64,000 nucleotides of DNA from Mollicutes bacterium (GCA_003554025.1 PWFC01000013.1:1-64000), one strand, 5' to 3'; shown: positions 28,294 to 41,213, numbered from the stretch's first letter. Notes: generated by a model not told the origin, from the sequence alone. Made by a program: numbers and translations.

Positions 28294-28728
28294 ATGCCAA
28301 AAATGCCAAAAGACAAAACAGACAAAGTAAACAAAGTCATCCAGGTTCTTAAAACCGAATATCCTTTCGAAGGACTTCTTCTTGGTCTGCTCGGCGCCCT
28401 CGTTCTCATTCTCGGCGTCTACATCTTTGAAGGCGAGCACCTTCGCATTACCTTCACGCAACTGTGGATTTTCGATTCGCCGCTTAAAATCCGCATTTTC
28501 TCCATCATCGTCATGGCCATTGGCGCCGCAGCGATTTTGGTTGCCCTCGCCCCGTTCTTTGTACCAGGGCTCAAAGAAATGCGCCGTGTTTCTTGGCCCG
28601 ATAAATCGACGATGTACAACCACACCGCCCGCGTGTTCGGATTTGTCATTTTCTTGGGCCTGATGTTTGTTCTTTACGACCAGATTTTCCGCCCCATATT
28701 CAATATTCTTTACGATTTAGGAGCGTAA
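28294..28728 (+). CDS. secE: Preprotein translocase subunit SecE, long form
   Basis: 144 residues. The conserved cytosolic motif EMRRVSWPDKSTMYNHTARV and the final membrane segment are those of SecE, which clamps the two halves of SecY. Most Bacillota have a 60-70 residue SecE with one membrane segment; here two more hydrophobic segments (LLLGLLGALVLILGVYIF and IFSIIVMAIGAAAILVAL) precede the core, as in the three-segment proteobacterial form. TAGGAG at 28278-28283. nusG follows 2 bases after the stop. Confidence 0.9.
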   Translation: MPKMPKDKTDKVNKVIQVLKTEYPFEGLLLGLLGALVLILGVYIFEGEHLRITFTQLWIFDSPLKIRIFSIIVMAIGAAAILVALAPFFVPGLKEMRRVSWPDKSTMYNHTARVFGFVIFLGLMFVLYDQIFRPIFNILYDLGA

Positions 28729-28730
28729 TC

Positions 28731-29282
28731 ATGGCTGAAGAATTTACGGACAAAAAGTGGTACGTGGTGCAAACGTATTCCGGACAGGAAAACTCCGTCA
28801 AAACCAACTTGGAACGCCGCATCGAATCGATGCAAATGGAAGATAAAATTTTCCAAGTTGTCATTCCCGAGCAAATCAGACGTGAGAAAAAGCCTGATGG
28901 AACGACGAAAGAAAAAGTGGTCAAACTCTATCCCGGCTACGTGTTCATTGAAATGATCGTAACCGACGACTCTTGGTTTGTTGTACGCAACACACCGGGC
29001 GTAACCGGATTTTTGGGAAGCAGCGGCGGCGGAACCAAGCCCGTTCCCCTTCCCCCCGATGAGATCAATCCCATTCTCAAGCGCGCCGGAGTCATGGAGA
29101 CACCGCAGCTTGATGTAGAGATTGGCCAACGCGTACGAGTGACGGCCGGGCCGTTTATGAACCAAATTGGCAAAATTGAAAGCATCGATCACGAAAAAGC
29201 CATGGTCACCGTGCTCGTCGAGATGTTCGGGCGTGAAACGCCCGCGCAGTTGACATTTGACGAAATCGATACCAACGTTTAA
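28731..29282 (+). CDS. nusG: Transcription termination/antitermination protein NusG
   Basis: 183 residues: an N-terminal NGN domain (KKWYVVQTYSGQENSVKTNLE, then LYPGYVFIEM and the RNTPGVTGF segment) and a C-terminal KOW domain (GQRVRVTAGPFMNQIGKIESID). NusG binds RNA polymerase beta' clamp and couples it to Rho, ribosomes or pausing. A short glycine-serine rich linker (SSGGGTK) lies in the NGN domain. Paired with secE in nearly all bacteria. Confidence 0.97.
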   Translation: MAEEFTDKKWYVVQTYSGQENSVKTNLERRIESMQMEDKIFQVVIPEQIRREKKPDGTTKEKVVKLYPGYVFIEMIVTDDSWFVVRNTPGVTGFLGSSGGGTKPVPLPPDEINPILKRAGVMETPQLDVEIGQRVRVTAGPFMNQIGKIESIDHEKAMVTVLVEMFGRETPAQLTFDEIDTNV

Positions 29283-29284
29283 TC

Positions 29285-29313
29285 TTGACAGCAAGGGTGC
29301 CATAGTATATAAT
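29285..29313 (+). promoter_or_regulatory. Consensus promoter of the rplK-rplA-rplJ-rplL unit
   Basis: TTGACA at 29285-29290, exactly 17 bp, then TATAAT at 29308-29313. Both hexamers match the sigma-A consensus fully. The start would fall near 29320, at the foot of a hairpin. Confidence 0.93.
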
Positions 29314-29318
29314 GGCGT

Positions 29319-29346
29319 GGCATGTTGTGTGTCATGCCTGTTTTTT
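29319..29346 (+). promoter_or_regulatory. Terminator-like hairpin at the 5' end of the rplK transcript
   Basis: GGCATG (29319-29324) pairs with CATGCC (29333-29338) around an 8-base loop, followed by TG and six T. It has the form of an intrinsic terminator but lies at the expected transcription start, so it may instead protect the 5' end or pause the polymerase. Confidence 0.5.
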
Positions 29347-29348
29347 GA

Positions 29349-29376
29349 GTGGGAGGGGCAAAGCCCCGTCGACCAC
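29349..29376 (+). promoter_or_regulatory. L1-type operator RNA, first copy (before rplK)
   Basis: Outer stem GTGG (29349-29352) with CCAC (29373-29376), inner stem GGGGC / GCCCC with loop AAA, and the asymmetric loop GA opposite GTCGA. GUGGGAGG followed by CC..GA..CCAC copies the L1 binding site of 23S rRNA, the basis of L1 autoregulation of the L11-L1 operon in other bacteria. Confidence 0.68.
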
Positions 29377-29402
29377 ATCACGAATATGAGGAGGTGTCTA
29401 TC

Positions 29403-29828
29403 GTGGCTAAAGAAATCAGCAACGTCGTAAAATTGCAAATCCCCGCAGGAAAAGCGAATCCCGCGCCCCCGGTCGGTCCGGCTCTCGGACAAGCCGGTGT
29501 CAACATCCAAGAGTTTTGCACCAAGTTCAACGAAAAAACGCGCGAACAAATGGGGAACATCATTCCGGTCGAAATTACCGTCTACAAAGACCGTTCGTTC
29601 TCGTTCATCACCAAAACCCCGCCTGCAGCGGACTTGTTGAAGAAAGCCGCCGGAATCGAAAAAGGCGCAGGCAATCCGCTTACCGAGAAAGTCGGTACCG
29701 TCACACGCGATCAAGTTCGAGAAATCGCGGAAACGAAAATGCAGGATTTGAACGCCAACGACATGGAAGCGGCTATGAAGATTATTGAAGGTTCCGCTAG
29801 AAACATGGGAATCACAGTAAAAGACTAA
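29403..29828 (+). CDS. rplK: 50S ribosomal protein L11
   Basis: 141 residues from a GTG after GAGGAGG at 29389-29395. [20 protein letters not shown] and [11 protein letters not shown] are L11 signatures, and the C-terminal rRNA-binding domain ends NMGITVKD. L11 forms the stalk base that binds EF-G, and in other species is the target of RelA sensing and thiopeptides. A longer frame upstream has no ribosome binding site and overlaps the leader structure. Confidence 0.97.
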   Translation: MAKEISNVVKLQIPAGKANPAPPVGPALGQAGVNIQEFCTKFNEKTREQMGNIIPVEITVYKDRSFSFITKTPPAADLLKKAAGIEKGAGNPLTEKVGTVTRDQVREIAETKMQDLNANDMEAAMKIIEGSARNMGITVKD

Positions 29829-29835
29829 GCATTTG

Positions 29836-29851
29836 GTTGTATCGATACAAC
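29836..29851 (+). repeat. Perfect 16-bp palindrome between rplK and rplA
   Basis: GTTGTATC followed by its reverse complement GATACAAC. As RNA it could fold with a small loop just ahead of the second L1-type operator. No function is visible. Confidence 0.5.
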
Positions 29852-29853
29852 TG

Positions 29854-29888
29854 AATGTGGGAGGAAAATCCTTCCGTTAGACCACATT
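29854..29888 (+). promoter_or_regulatory. L1-type operator RNA, second copy (before rplA)
   Basis: Seven-bp outer stem AATGTGG (29854-29860) with CCACATT (29882-29888), inner stem GAGGA / TCCTT, and an asymmetric loop on the 3' side ending TTAGA. The GUGGGAGG...GA-CCAC layout equals the first copy at 29349. It ends 2 bases before the rplA ribosome binding site AGGAGG (29890-29895), so L1 binding could block rplA translation. Confidence 0.7.
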
Positions 29889-29902
29889 TAGGAGGAAAAA
29901 CA

Positions 29903-30595
29903 ATGGCTAAAAAAAGCAAGAAATATCGTGAAGCTTTGGACAAGCTGGACAAGTCAAAATATTATGAGCTCGAAGAAGCCGTCAAAATGCTCAAAGACAT
30001 ATCGTTTGAAGGCTTTGACGCCTCGGTCGAACTCGCCATGCGCTTAAACGTCAACCCGCGCAAAGCCGAAGAAAACATCCGAGGCGCCACCGTTTTGCCC
30101 CACGGAACCGGGAAAACGAAACGTGTGTTGGTGTTTGCCAAAGGCGACAAAGCGAAAGAAGCCGAAGAGGCGGGCGCCGATTTTGTCGGCGATGAGGAAC
30201 TCGTTGAAAAAGTCCAAAAAGGCTGGATGGAGTTCGACACCGTAGTCGCCGCTCCCGATATGATGCCTCATGTTGGTAAACTCGGGCGCACATTGGGTCC
30301 AAAAGGGCTCATGCCCAATCCGAAAACCGGAACCGTCACGCAAGACATTGGCAAAGCGGTCGAAGAAATCAAGGCCGGGAAAGTCGAATACCGCGTGGAC
30401 AAAGTTGGAAACTTGCACATCATCTGTGGCAAAAAATCCTTTTCCGAAGAGAAGCTTGTTGAAAACATCCGCTCGTTTTATGAAACCATCAAACGCTTGC
30501 GTCCTTCGACCGTCAAAGGGATTTTCATTCAAAACCTTGCCATCTCGACCACGATGAGCCCCGGCGTACGGGTTGACACCAGCACGATTTTGTAA
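29903..30595 (+). CDS. rplA: 50S ribosomal protein L1
   Basis: 230 residues from the ATG at 29903, giving [30 protein letters not shown]. The L1 signature [19 protein letters not shown] lies around residues 130-150. L1 forms the mobile stalk at the E site and represses its own operon by binding mRNA copies of its rRNA site; two such structures flank rplK here. An upstream in-frame extension runs through the operator hairpin and is rejected. Confidence 0.97.
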   Translation: MAKKSKKYREALDKLDKSKYYELEEAVKMLKDISFEGFDASVELAMRLNVNPRKAEENIRGATVLPHGTGKTKRVLVFAKGDKAKEAEEAGADFVGDEELVEKVQKGWMEFDTVVAAPDMMPHVGKLGRTLGPKGLMPNPKTGTVTQDIGKAVEEIKAGKVEYRVDKVGNLHIICGKKSFSEEKLVENIRSFYETIKRLRPSTVKGIFIQNLAISTTMSPGVRVDTSTIL

Positions 30596-30619
30596 GATAA
30601 TACACACGAATACGTTTCA

Positions 30620-30727
30620 AAAACTGTCGAAGACCTTGGGTGCCGACCGGCTTAATTTCCCAAGTAGACAAAAGACATCGCACGCATAGCGTAGCCCTCT
30701 TTTGTCGTTTGACAGAAGAGGTTTTTT
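30620..30727 (+). promoter_or_regulatory. L10-L12 leader RNA with transcription attenuator
   Basis: A hairpin with outer stem TGTC (30625-30628) / GACA (30667-30670), a GA-containing internal loop, inner stem CTTGGG (30635-30640) / CCCAAG (30659-30664), and an apical part with GGTGC and GGCTTAAT is the L10(L12)4 binding fold. The terminator CCTCTTTTGTC / GACAgAAGAGG with six T is at 30696-30727. GACAAAAG (30667-30674) is exactly complementary to CTTTTGTC (30699-30706), the terminator's 5' arm, giving an antiterminator when L10 is not bound. This is the Bacillus-type mechanism. Confidence 0.85.
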
Positions 30728-30752
30728 ATTGACACATTAGGAGGTGGAACAA

Positions 30753-31262
30753 GTGTCCCAAAAAAACATTGAGAAAAAACAAGCACTCGTTGATGAACTC
30801 AAAGAACAAATAAACGAAGCGAACAGCATCGTCATCGTCGATTACCTCGGATTGAGCGTCGAAGAAGTGACCAAGCTTCGTGTCGAGCTGATGAAAAACG
30901 GGTGCGCGTTCAAAGTCATCAAGAACAACATCATCCGCCGTGCGGTTGAAGCCGCAGGGTACGATGAACTCGTCGAAAGCACCACCGGCCCCAACGCCAT
31001 CGCGTTTTCTTACGAAGACAGTGTTTCGGCCGCGAAAGTCATCCATGAGTTCGCAAAAGAACACAAAAAGCCTGAACTCAAAGTCGGCATCGTCGACAAA
31101 GAGTACATGGACACCGAGAACATCAAAAAAATCGCAACCATTCCTTCCCGCGAAGAATTGCTCACCATGTTTGCGGGCGGCCTTATCGAGCCGATCCGGA
31201 AAGTTGCAACCGCAATCCACATGCACGCTGAGAACCTAGAAAAAGAAGAAGACAACGGATAA
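30753..31262 (+). CDS. rplJ: 50S ribosomal protein L10
   Basis: 169 residues from the GTG at 30753, 5 bases after AGGAGGTGG; a GTG at 30744 lies within that ribosome binding site. Family pieces are KQALVDELKEQINEANSIVI, NNIIRRAVEAAG and the C-terminal ENLEKEE helix that holds L7/L12 dimers. L10 with L12 forms the stalk recruiting translation factors and represses its own genes through the leader at 30620-30727. Confidence 0.96.
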   Translation: MSQKNIEKKQALVDELKEQINEANSIVIVDYLGLSVEEVTKLRVELMKNGCAFKVIKNNIIRRAVEAAGYDELVESTTGPNAIAFSYEDSVSAAKVIHEFAKEHKKPELKVGIVDKEYMDTENIKKIATIPSREELLTMFAGGLIEPIRKVATAIHMHAENLEKEEDNG

Positions 31263-31278
31263 CTAAGGAGGAAAAATC

Positions 31279-31647
31279 ATGGCAAAACTCACAAATGAAG
31301 AAATCATTGAAGCGTTGAAAGAAAAAACATTGTTGGAACTTAACGAACTCGTCGAAGCGATGAAAGAAGAATTCGGTGTCGATCCTAGCGCCGTCGCTGT
31401 CGCCGCACCCGGTGCAGCCGAAGAAGACGAAGCGCCAAGCGAAGTCACCGTCAAACTCACCAACGCCGGCCAAAAGAAAATCGGCGTCATCAAAGTCGTT
31501 CGCGAACTTACAGGCCTTGGCCTCAAAGAAGCCAAAGCGCTTGTTGATGGTGCGCCTGCCGCCGTCAAGGAAGACATCGATCCCGAAGAAGCCGAAGAAA
31601 TCAAGGAAAAACTTGAAGAAGCCGGCGCCACTGTCGAAATCGAATAA
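31279..31647 (+). CDS. rplL: 50S ribosomal protein L7/L12
   Basis: 122 residues: an N-terminal dimerisation region ([21 protein letters not shown]), an alanine-rich acidic hinge, and the C-terminal domain ([21 protein letters not shown], then EAGATVEIE) that touches EF-Tu and EF-G. AGGAGG at 31265-31270. Last gene of the stalk operon; a terminator follows within 20 bases, which would reduce read-through into the rpoBC region. Confidence 0.98.
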   Translation: MAKLTNEEIIEALKEKTLLELNELVEAMKEEFGVDPSAVAVAAPGAAEEDEAPSEVTVKLTNAGQKKIGVIKVVRELTGLGLKEAKALVDGAPAAVKEDIDPEEAEEIKEKLEEAGATVEIE

Positions 31648-31661
31648 TTGTTTCCGAGGCG

Positions 31662-31691
31662 AAAAACCTGAGTGCGAACTCAGGTTTTTTT
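31662..31691 (+). terminator. Terminator after rplL
   Basis: AAAAACCTGAGT with ACTCAGGTTTTT around the loop GCGA, followed by more T. Confidence 0.93.
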
Positions 31692-31712
31692 GCCTTTGAG
31701 GAGGCGAAACCG

Positions 31713-32303
31713 ATGAGCCATTATTATAGCGAAAAACAAGACGTTGAAAGCGAAGAGAGATTATTAACTTGGGAGCACAAGGGGCGAAGTTACCCCTTCG
31801 TTTCCGACCGTGGCGTCTTTTCCAAAAACCGGGTGGATTTTGCCACCGCTTTCTTGTTAGAAAGCCTTGAAGTTCCCAAAACAGCTTCAAACGCACTGGA
31901 TTTGGGGACCGGATACGGCGTCATCGGCATTGTTTTAAACCGGGCCTATGAATTAAACGTCACAATGAGCGATGTCAACGAACGCGCTTTGGCTTTGGCC
32001 GAAAAGAATCTTTCGCTGAACGATGCGACCGGACATATCGTCAAAAGCGACGCTTTTTCTGCGCTTGAAGGTCAATGTTTCGATTTGATCGTCAGCAACC
32101 CTCCCATTCGTGTTGGCAAGGACAAACTTTTCTCCATGTTGAGCGAATGCGCCGACCATTTGCGTAAAAACGGACAATTATGGGTGGTCGCACACAAAAA
32201 GCACGGAGCGAAAACCTTGAAAAAGCACTTGGATGAGACGTTTAACACGACTATATCCGACAAAAAGAAAGGCTTTTTCGTTTTCGTTTGCGAAAAACGT
32301 TGA
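31713..32303 (+). CDS. RsmC-like 16S rRNA guanine-N2 methyltransferase (YbxB)
   Basis: 196 residues. The N-terminal FVSDRGVFSKNRVDFAT and SAM-binding LDLGTGYGVIGIVL motifs are followed by VSNPPIRVGK, the NPP catalytic loop of small-domain N-methyltransferases. RsmC modifies G1207 of 16S rRNA; this single-domain form matches YbxB, encoded between rplL and rpoB in Bacillus, as here. GAGGAGG precedes the ATG. Target assignment is inferred from family and position. Confidence 0.88.
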   Translation: MSHYYSEKQDVESEERLLTWEHKGRSYPFVSDRGVFSKNRVDFATAFLLESLEVPKTASNALDLGTGYGVIGIVLNRAYELNVTMSDVNERALALAEKNLSLNDATGHIVKSDAFSALEGQCFDLIVSNPPIRVGKDKLFSMLSECADHLRKNGQLWVVAHKKHGAKTLKKHLDETFNTTISDKKKGFFVFVCEKR

Positions 32304-32329
32304 ATCCATTCGCACGTGTATGTTACAAT
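32300..32329 (+). promoter_or_regulatory. Upstream promoter candidate of rpoBC
   Basis: TTGAAT at 32300-32305, an 18-bp spacer and the extended -10 TG-T-TACAAT ending at 32329. It is followed by a perfect 8-bp hairpin, AACCGTTT (32335-32342) with AAACGGTT (32349-32356), without a T run. Confidence 0.6.
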
Positions 32330-32378
32330 GAATCAACCGTTTCGACGAAAACGGTTTGTGCAACACCACAAAAAATTA

Positions 32379-32407
32379 TTGACGCCTTGACAAGTATGTG
32401 ATACAAT
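32379..32407 (+). promoter_or_regulatory. Proximal promoter of rpoBC
   Basis: TTGACG at 32379-32384, 17-bp spacer, extended -10 TG-A-TACAAT with the hexamer at 32402-32407. A start near 32414 leaves a leader of about 66 bases. Confidence 0.75.
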
Positions 32408-32479
32408 AACAAAATGCGTTACAATGCGCTTTTTTATGTTGTCATCACTTTTTTTAATATGTGAACGGGGTGTATAGTA

Positions 32480-35400
32480 GTGAATTACTCGACTGTGAAA
32501 TACGGAAAGAAGCGTGAACGAAGGAATTACTCCCGCGTCAAATCAAACGTCGATTTGCCCAACCTGATCGAAGTTCAAACCAAATCTTTCAATTGGTTTA
32601 TCGAGGAAGGCCTCGACGAACTTCTCTCCGATATTTCGCCCATAGAAAACTTCACCGGCGGCCTTGAGCTGTATTTTGAGGACATTGAATTCGACGAACC
32701 GAAATACACCGCCAAGGAAGCCCGTGAAAAAGAATTGACCTATTCCCGTCCGCTTCGTGTGGGCGTGCGTTTAGTTGATCACAGTACCGGTGTCATTCAA
32801 CGCCAGAAAATATTCATGGGCGATTTTCCATTTATGACCGGCCGGGCTTCTTTTATTATCAACGGTTCCGAACGTGTCATCGTTTCCCAGATTGTCCGTA
32901 GCGCCGGTGTATTCTTCTCCGAAGAAATCGACCGGAAAACGTTAAAAAGCCGTTATCTGGGACAAATCATTCCCAACCGCGGTGCGTGGCTCGAATACGA
33001 AACGGATTCCAAAAACATCCTCAATGTGAAATTGGACCGTTCGAAAAAGATCCCGCTCACCGCTTTATTGCGTGCTGTGGGATTGTCCAAAAACGAAAGC
33101 ATCCTTAATCTGTACAAAAAGCACAACTACATTGACCAAACCATAGAAAAGGACACCACTCGATCCTCCGAAGAAGCGATTTTGGAAGTATACTCCAAGC
33201 TCCGCCAAGGAGAAACCGCGACCATCGACGGCGCCATCAAATTCTTTGTCAGCCGTCTTTTTGACGCGAAACGTTATGAATTGGCCAAAGTCGGGCGTTT
33301 CAAGGTGAACCAAAAATTGAACGCCTTGAATCATGTTCGTGGAAAAAGCCTCGCAGAAGACCTCGTCGACCCCGATACGGGAGAAATTCTCGTTTCCGCA
33401 GGTCAGACGATCGACCGTGAAACCGAGAAGATTCTCGACCAAAACCGTCATGCCTTTTCTTATACGGTTCCCGGAGTTTTGGCCCACGATTTGGAATACG
33501 ATTTCCATGAACAAAAAGACGTACTCGACGCCAATCCGTATTTGAACCATTTGAGCGACGAAGAAAAACTCGATCAAATCAAAGCCCAGACATTCAAGAC
33601 CCCCGAAGAATACGCCGCGGGGTATTTGAAGAATCAAGGGTTGAACAAGGACGCCTTCATTGAAAAAGAAGGCAACACCGCGTATGAAGAAATGCTCTCT
33701 TCCATCGAAGAGACGCTCGCAAAGGAAGAACTGACGCTTGATTTGGCGCGTGTTGAAATTTTGGACATTAAACACCGCAACAAAGAGGATGAGGAAATCG
33801 ATGTCCGCATCATCGGCAACGATTCGACCGAGACGGCCGAGCATCTCACGCCTTCGGACATCATCGCCAGCGTTAGCTATTATCTCAATCTCATGGACAA
33901 CTACGGTCGCCTAGACGACATCGACCACCTTGGAAACCGTCGTCTTCGCTTAATCGGCGAACTGCTCAAAAACCAGTTCCGCATCGGTCTTTCCAAGCTT
34001 GAGAAGAACGTCATGGACCGTATGTCCACTCGCGACACTTCCGAAATGACTCCGCAAAACCTCATCAACATCCGTCCGCTGACCTCTTCCTTAAAAGAGT
34101 TCTTCGGTTCTTCGCAACTCTCCCAGTTCATGTCGCAAACGAATCCGCTCGACGAACTGACGCATAAACGACGCATTTCCGCTCTTGGCCCTGGCGGACT
34201 CACCCGAGACCGTGCCGGTTTCGAAGTGCGCGACGTCCACTATTCGCATTACGGCCGCATTTGCCCGATTGAAACACCCGAAGGGCAAAACATCGGCTTG
34301 ATCAATTCACTGTCCACATACGTGCAAGTAAATCAGTACGGATTGATTGAAACCCCTTATTTGAAAGTAGAACGCATCAAGCAAAGCGATGGAAACGTCG
34401 AACTCTTCATCACCGACGAATACATGTTTCTAACCGCCGACCAAGAAGAAGAATACGTTATCGGTCAGGCCAACATCAATCTTGATGACGACAAGCGCAT
34501 CATCGACGATCACGTCGTCGCCCGCCACATGGGCGAAACCAAAATGCACGCCAAAGAGGAAATAGACCTGATCGACGTTTCTCCGAAACAAATCGTTTCC
34601 GTGTCGACATCGTCCATCCCGTTCCTTGAACACGACGACGCCAACCGTGCTCTCATGGGCGCAAACATGCAACGTCAAGCGATTCCGCTTTTGAAACCCG
34701 AAGCGCCTTTTGTAGGAACCGGCATCGAATACAAAGCCGCAAAAGATAGCGGGGCTTGCCTTTTAGCCCGCAAAGACGGCATTGTCGAATACGTCGATTC
34801 TCGCACCATCATCGTCAAAAGCGAAGACGGCAGCCGTGAGAGCTATCCCTTGGAGAAATTTGAGCGCAGCAACCAAAGCACATGCTTCAACCACCGCCCG
34901 ATTGTGACAACCGGCGATGAAGTCAAAGAAGGCGACATCATCACCGACGGGCCGTCTATGGACGAAGGAGAACTTGCGCTCGGACGCAACGTCACCGTTG
35001 CATTCATGACTTGGAACAGCTACAATTATGAAGACGCCGTCATCTTGAGTGAACGCCTTGTCAAAGAAGACACCTATACATCCATCCATATAGAAAAATA
35101 CGATTGCGAAGCCCGAGATACCAAACTGGGCAAAGAAGAAATCACTCGTGAGGTCCCTAACGTCGGAGAACGTGGGCGCCGTTTCCTAGACGAAAACGGC
35201 ATCATCATTCCCGGCGCCGAAGTGAACGAAGGCGACATTCTCGTCGGCAAAGTCACTCCGAAAGGCTTCACCGAAGAGACTCCTGAAGATCGTCTTTTAG
35301 GCGCCATTTTCGGCAAAAAAGCGCACGAACAACGCGATACGTCGTTGCGCGTTCCCCACGGGGGCGGAGGCATCGTCAAAAGCGTCAAGCATTTTTCTCG

Positions 35401-36244
35401 CGACGCCGGTGACGAACTGCCACCGGGCGCTAACGAAGTTGTACGAGTCTATATCGTGCAAAAACGGAAGATTTCCGAAGGCGACAAAATGGCCGGACGA
35501 CATGGAAACAAAGGCGTCATCTCGAAAATCCTTCCCGAAGAAGACATGCCGTATCTTCCCGATGGACGCCCCATTGATATCATGCTCAATCCGCTCGGCG
35601 TTCCTTCGCGCATGAACATCGGCCAGGTTTTGGAAATTCATTTGGGCATGGCCGCGAAACGGTTGAACACCCATATCGCCACGCCGGTCTTTGACGGTGT
35701 TGAAAACGAAGACCTAGTTGAAATCATGAAAGAAGCGAATATGCAAGCCGACGGGAAAACTCCGCTTTATTCGGGTCTAACCGGCGAGCGTTACGACAAC
35801 GACGTTGCCGTCGGCGTGATGCATATGATCAAGCTCGACCATATGGTTGACGACAAGCTGCACGCTCGAAGCGTAGGACCCTATACGCTTGTTACGCAAC
35901 AACCCATGGGCGGTAAAGCCCAAAACGGCGGGCAGCGTTTCGGTGAAATGGAAGTTTGGGCGCTTGAAGCCTATGGCGCGGCATACTGTTTGCAAGAGAT
36001 GCTTACCGTAAAAAGCGACGACATCATCGGCCGCAACAAAGTTTTCCGTTCGATTGTCGATGGCAAGAGCATCCCCGAACCGAGCCTTCCCGAATCGTTT
36101 AGAGTGTTGACTCGCGAACTGCAGTCGCTCGGCATTTCGGTCGAACTCATCAACCGAGACACCCGTGAGAACGAAGCCCGAAAAAGCTTAGTGGAAGATT
36201 CGGGTGAACAGGATTATCAAGAAAAATACGGCTTTAACTCCTAA
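32480..36244 (+). CDS. rpoB: RNA polymerase beta subunit
   Basis: 1254 residues from a GTG after GGGG at 32467-32470. Recognisable blocks include [20 protein letters not shown], the rifampicin pocket region ([30 protein letters not shown]), [17 protein letters not shown], and [17 protein letters not shown]. In the rifampicin region the usual susceptible residues (SQFMSQ, THKRRIS) are present. The beta subunit forms half the catalytic cleft. rpoC follows after 20 bases. Confidence 0.98.
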   Translation: MNYSTVKYGKKRERRNYSRVKSNVDLPNLIEVQTKSFNWFIEEGLDELLSDISPIENFTGGLELYFEDIEFDEPKYTAKEAREKELTYSRPLRVGVRLVDHSTGVIQRQKIFMGDFPFMTGRASFIINGSERVIVSQIVRSAGVFFSEEIDRKTLKSRYLGQIIPNRGAWLEYETDSKNILNVKLDRSKKIPLTALLRAVGLSKNESILNLYKKHNYIDQTIEKDTTRSSEEAILEVYSKLRQGETATIDGAIKFFVSRLFDAKRYELAKVGRFKVNQKLNALNHVRGKSLAEDLVDPDTGEILVSAGQTIDRETEKILDQNRHAFSYTVPGVLAHDLEYDFHEQKDVLDANPYLNHLSDEEKLDQIKAQTFKTPEEYAAGYLKNQGLNKDAFIEKEGNTAYEEMLSSIEETLAKEELTLDLARVEILDIKHRNKEDEEIDVRIIGNDSTETAEHLTPSDIIASVSYYLNLMDNYGRLDDIDHLGNRRLRLIGELLKNQFRIGLSKLEKNVMDRMSTRDTSEMTPQNLINIRPLTSSLKEFFGSSQLSQFMSQTNPLDELTHKRRISALGPGGLTRDRAGFEVRDVHYSHYGRICPIETPEGQNIGLINSLSTYVQVNQYGLIETPYLKVERIKQSDGNVELFITDEYMFLTADQEEEYVIGQANINLDDDKRIIDDHVVARHMGETKMHAKEEIDLIDVSPKQIVSVSTSSIPFLEHDDANRALMGANMQRQAIPLLKPEAPFVGTGIEYKAAKDSGACLLARKDGIVEYVDSRTIIVKSEDGSRESYPLEKFERSNQSTCFNHRPIVTTGDEVKEGDIITDGPSMDEGELALGRNVTVAFMTWNSYNYEDAVILSERLVKEDTYTSIHIEKYDCEARDTKLGKEEITREVPNVGERGRRFLDENGIIIPGAEVNEGDILVGKVTPKGFTEETPEDRLLGAIFGKKAHEQRDTSLRVPHGGGGIVKSVKHFSRDAGDELPPGANEVVRVYIVQKRKISEGDKMAGRHGNKGVISKILPEEDMPYLPDGRPIDIMLNPLGVPSRMNIGQVLEIHLGMAAKRLNTHIATPVFDGVENEDLVEIMKEANMQADGKTPLYSGLTGERYDNDVAVGVMHMIKLDHMVDDKLHARSVGPYTLVTQQPMGGKAQNGGQRFGEMEVWALEAYGAAYCLQEMLTVKSDDIIGRNKVFRSIVDGKSIPEPSLPESFRVLTRELQSLGISVELINRDTRENEARKSLVEDSGEQDYQEKYGFNS

Positions 36245-36264
36245 AGTAAGGATAAGGTGATTGT

Positions 36265-40080
<3,816 letters not shown>

Positions 40081-40086
40081 TCGTTT

Positions 40087-40120
40087 GTGCCGGAAGCTTC
40101 CAAGCTTCCGGCACTTTTTT
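40087..40120 (+). terminator. Terminator of rpoBC
   Basis: Thirteen-bp inverted repeat GTGCCGGAAGCTT / AAGCTTCCGGCAC with only CC between, then six T. It begins 7 bases after rpoC. Confidence 0.94.
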
Positions 40121-40140
40121 CAAAAAAGCGCCCATAAACG

Positions 40141-40169
40141 TTGACACACCTGGTGCGGTGTTATATAAT
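40141..40169 (+). promoter_or_regulatory. Consensus promoter of the str operon
   Basis: TTGACA at 40141-40146, 17 bp, TATAAT at 40164-40169, a full consensus match like that of rplK. The start near 40176 leaves a leader of about 105 bases before rpsL. Confidence 0.93.
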
Positions 40170-40198
40170 TATGCGTGCGTAACTTCATTGAGAATGAC

Positions 40199-40225
40199 AG
40201 GGTTTGCAGTATGACCCTTGTTTTT
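40199..40225 (+). promoter_or_regulatory. Terminator-like hairpin in the rpsL leader
   Basis: AGGGT (40199-40203) pairs with ACCCT (40214-40218) around a 10-base loop and is followed by TG and five T. The short stem makes it a weak terminator at best; it could serve as an attenuator of the str operon or a processing signal. Confidence 0.4.
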
Positions 40226-40281
40226 ATGGAAAAATGTGACACACATGGTTAAGTTGTATAATAATCGAAAGGAGGAAAACC

Positions 40282-40692
40282 ATGCCGACTATCAACCAAT
40301 TGGTCCGGAAAGGACGCGAAACCCGCAAGAAAAAAACCAAGTCTCCACATTTGAGCATCAACTTCAACACGCTCAAACGGCAATACACCCATTTGCCCAG
40401 TCCGCAAAAACGCGGCGTATGTACGCGTGTGGCGACGATGACTCCGAAAAAGCCGAACTCGGCTCTTCGTAAGTACGCTCGTGTGCGTCTTACCAACGGG
40501 GGGGAAGTAACCGCCTATATCCCGGGAATCGGACACAAGCTTCAAGAACATAGCGTCGTCTTGATTCGTGGCGGACGCGTCAAAGACTTGCCGGGCGTTC
40601 GTTATCACATCGTTCGAGGCAGTTTGGACGCAGGAGGCGTCGAAGGCCGCAAACAAGGCCGCTCGAAATACGGAACCAAAAAAGATGCATAA
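40282..40692 (+). CDS. rpsL: 30S ribosomal protein S12
   Basis: 136 residues starting [20 protein letters not shown]. The decoding-centre loops [20 protein letters not shown] and [20 protein letters not shown] are intact. Both lysine positions where streptomycin-resistance changes usually occur are lysine or equivalent wild-type (TPKKPNS; the second loop has RVKDLPG), so no resistance is suggested. AAAGGAGG at 40269-40276. Confidence 0.98.
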   Translation: MPTINQLVRKGRETRKKKTKSPHLSINFNTLKRQYTHLPSPQKRGVCTRVATMTPKKPNSALRKYARVRLTNGGEVTAYIPGIGHKLQEHSVVLIRGGRVKDLPGVRYHIVRGSLDAGGVEGRKQGRSKYGTKKDA

Positions 40693-40727
40693 GTATAAAT
40701 AGAAGAACTTGAAAGGAGGAAATACGT

Positions 40728-41198
40728 ATGCCTCGTAAAGGACATGTGGCGAAAAGGGATGTACTGCCCGATCCGGTGTATAACTCGAAACTCGTCACAA
40801 AACTGATCAACAGCATCATGAAAGACGGTAAAAGAAACACTGCACAACGCATTTTATACAGCGCGTTTAGCCGCGTTGAAGAAATTACCAATAAACCGCC
40901 GATGGAAGTTTTTGAGGAAGCGATGAACAACATCATGCCCACATTCGAAGTGCGGGCTCGCCGCGTCGGCGGCCAGAACTATCAAGTACCCATGGAGGTG
41001 CGCGAAGAGCGACGTTATACCTTGGGGCTTCGCTGGATTACCCAGTATTCGCGTTTACGAAACGAAAAAACAATGGAAGAGCGTTTAGCAAAAGAAATTG
41101 TCGCAGCCGCAAATGGCGAAGGACAATCGGTTAAGAGAAAAGAAGACATCCACAGAATGGCGGAGGCCAACAAAGCATTTGCCCATTATCGTTGGTAG
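40728..41198 (+). CDS. rpsG: 30S ribosomal protein S7
   Basis: 156 residues, family length. [20 protein letters not shown] and [19 protein letters not shown] are S7 signatures. S7 nucleates assembly of the 30S head and contacts E-site tRNA. AAAGGAGG precedes the ATG. Its end lies 15 bases before fusA. Confidence 0.98.
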   Translation: MPRKGHVAKRDVLPDPVYNSKLVTKLINSIMKDGKRNTAQRILYSAFSRVEEITNKPPMEVFEEAMNNIMPTFEVRARRVGGQNYQVPMEVREERRYTLGLRWITQYSRLRNEKTMEERLAKEIVAAANGEGQSVKRKEDIHRMAEANKAFAHYRW

Positions 41199-41213
41199 GA
41201 AGGAGTGCACGTT

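Noticed and set aside
33065-33844. A 259-codon minus-strand frame inside rpoB
   Set aside because: Same reason: antisense shadow of rpoB with no family resemblance and no ribosome binding site of note.
40236-40262. Second promoter just before rpsL (GTGACA ... TATAAT)
   Set aside because: The spacer is only 15 bp, and the start would fall on the ribosome binding site.
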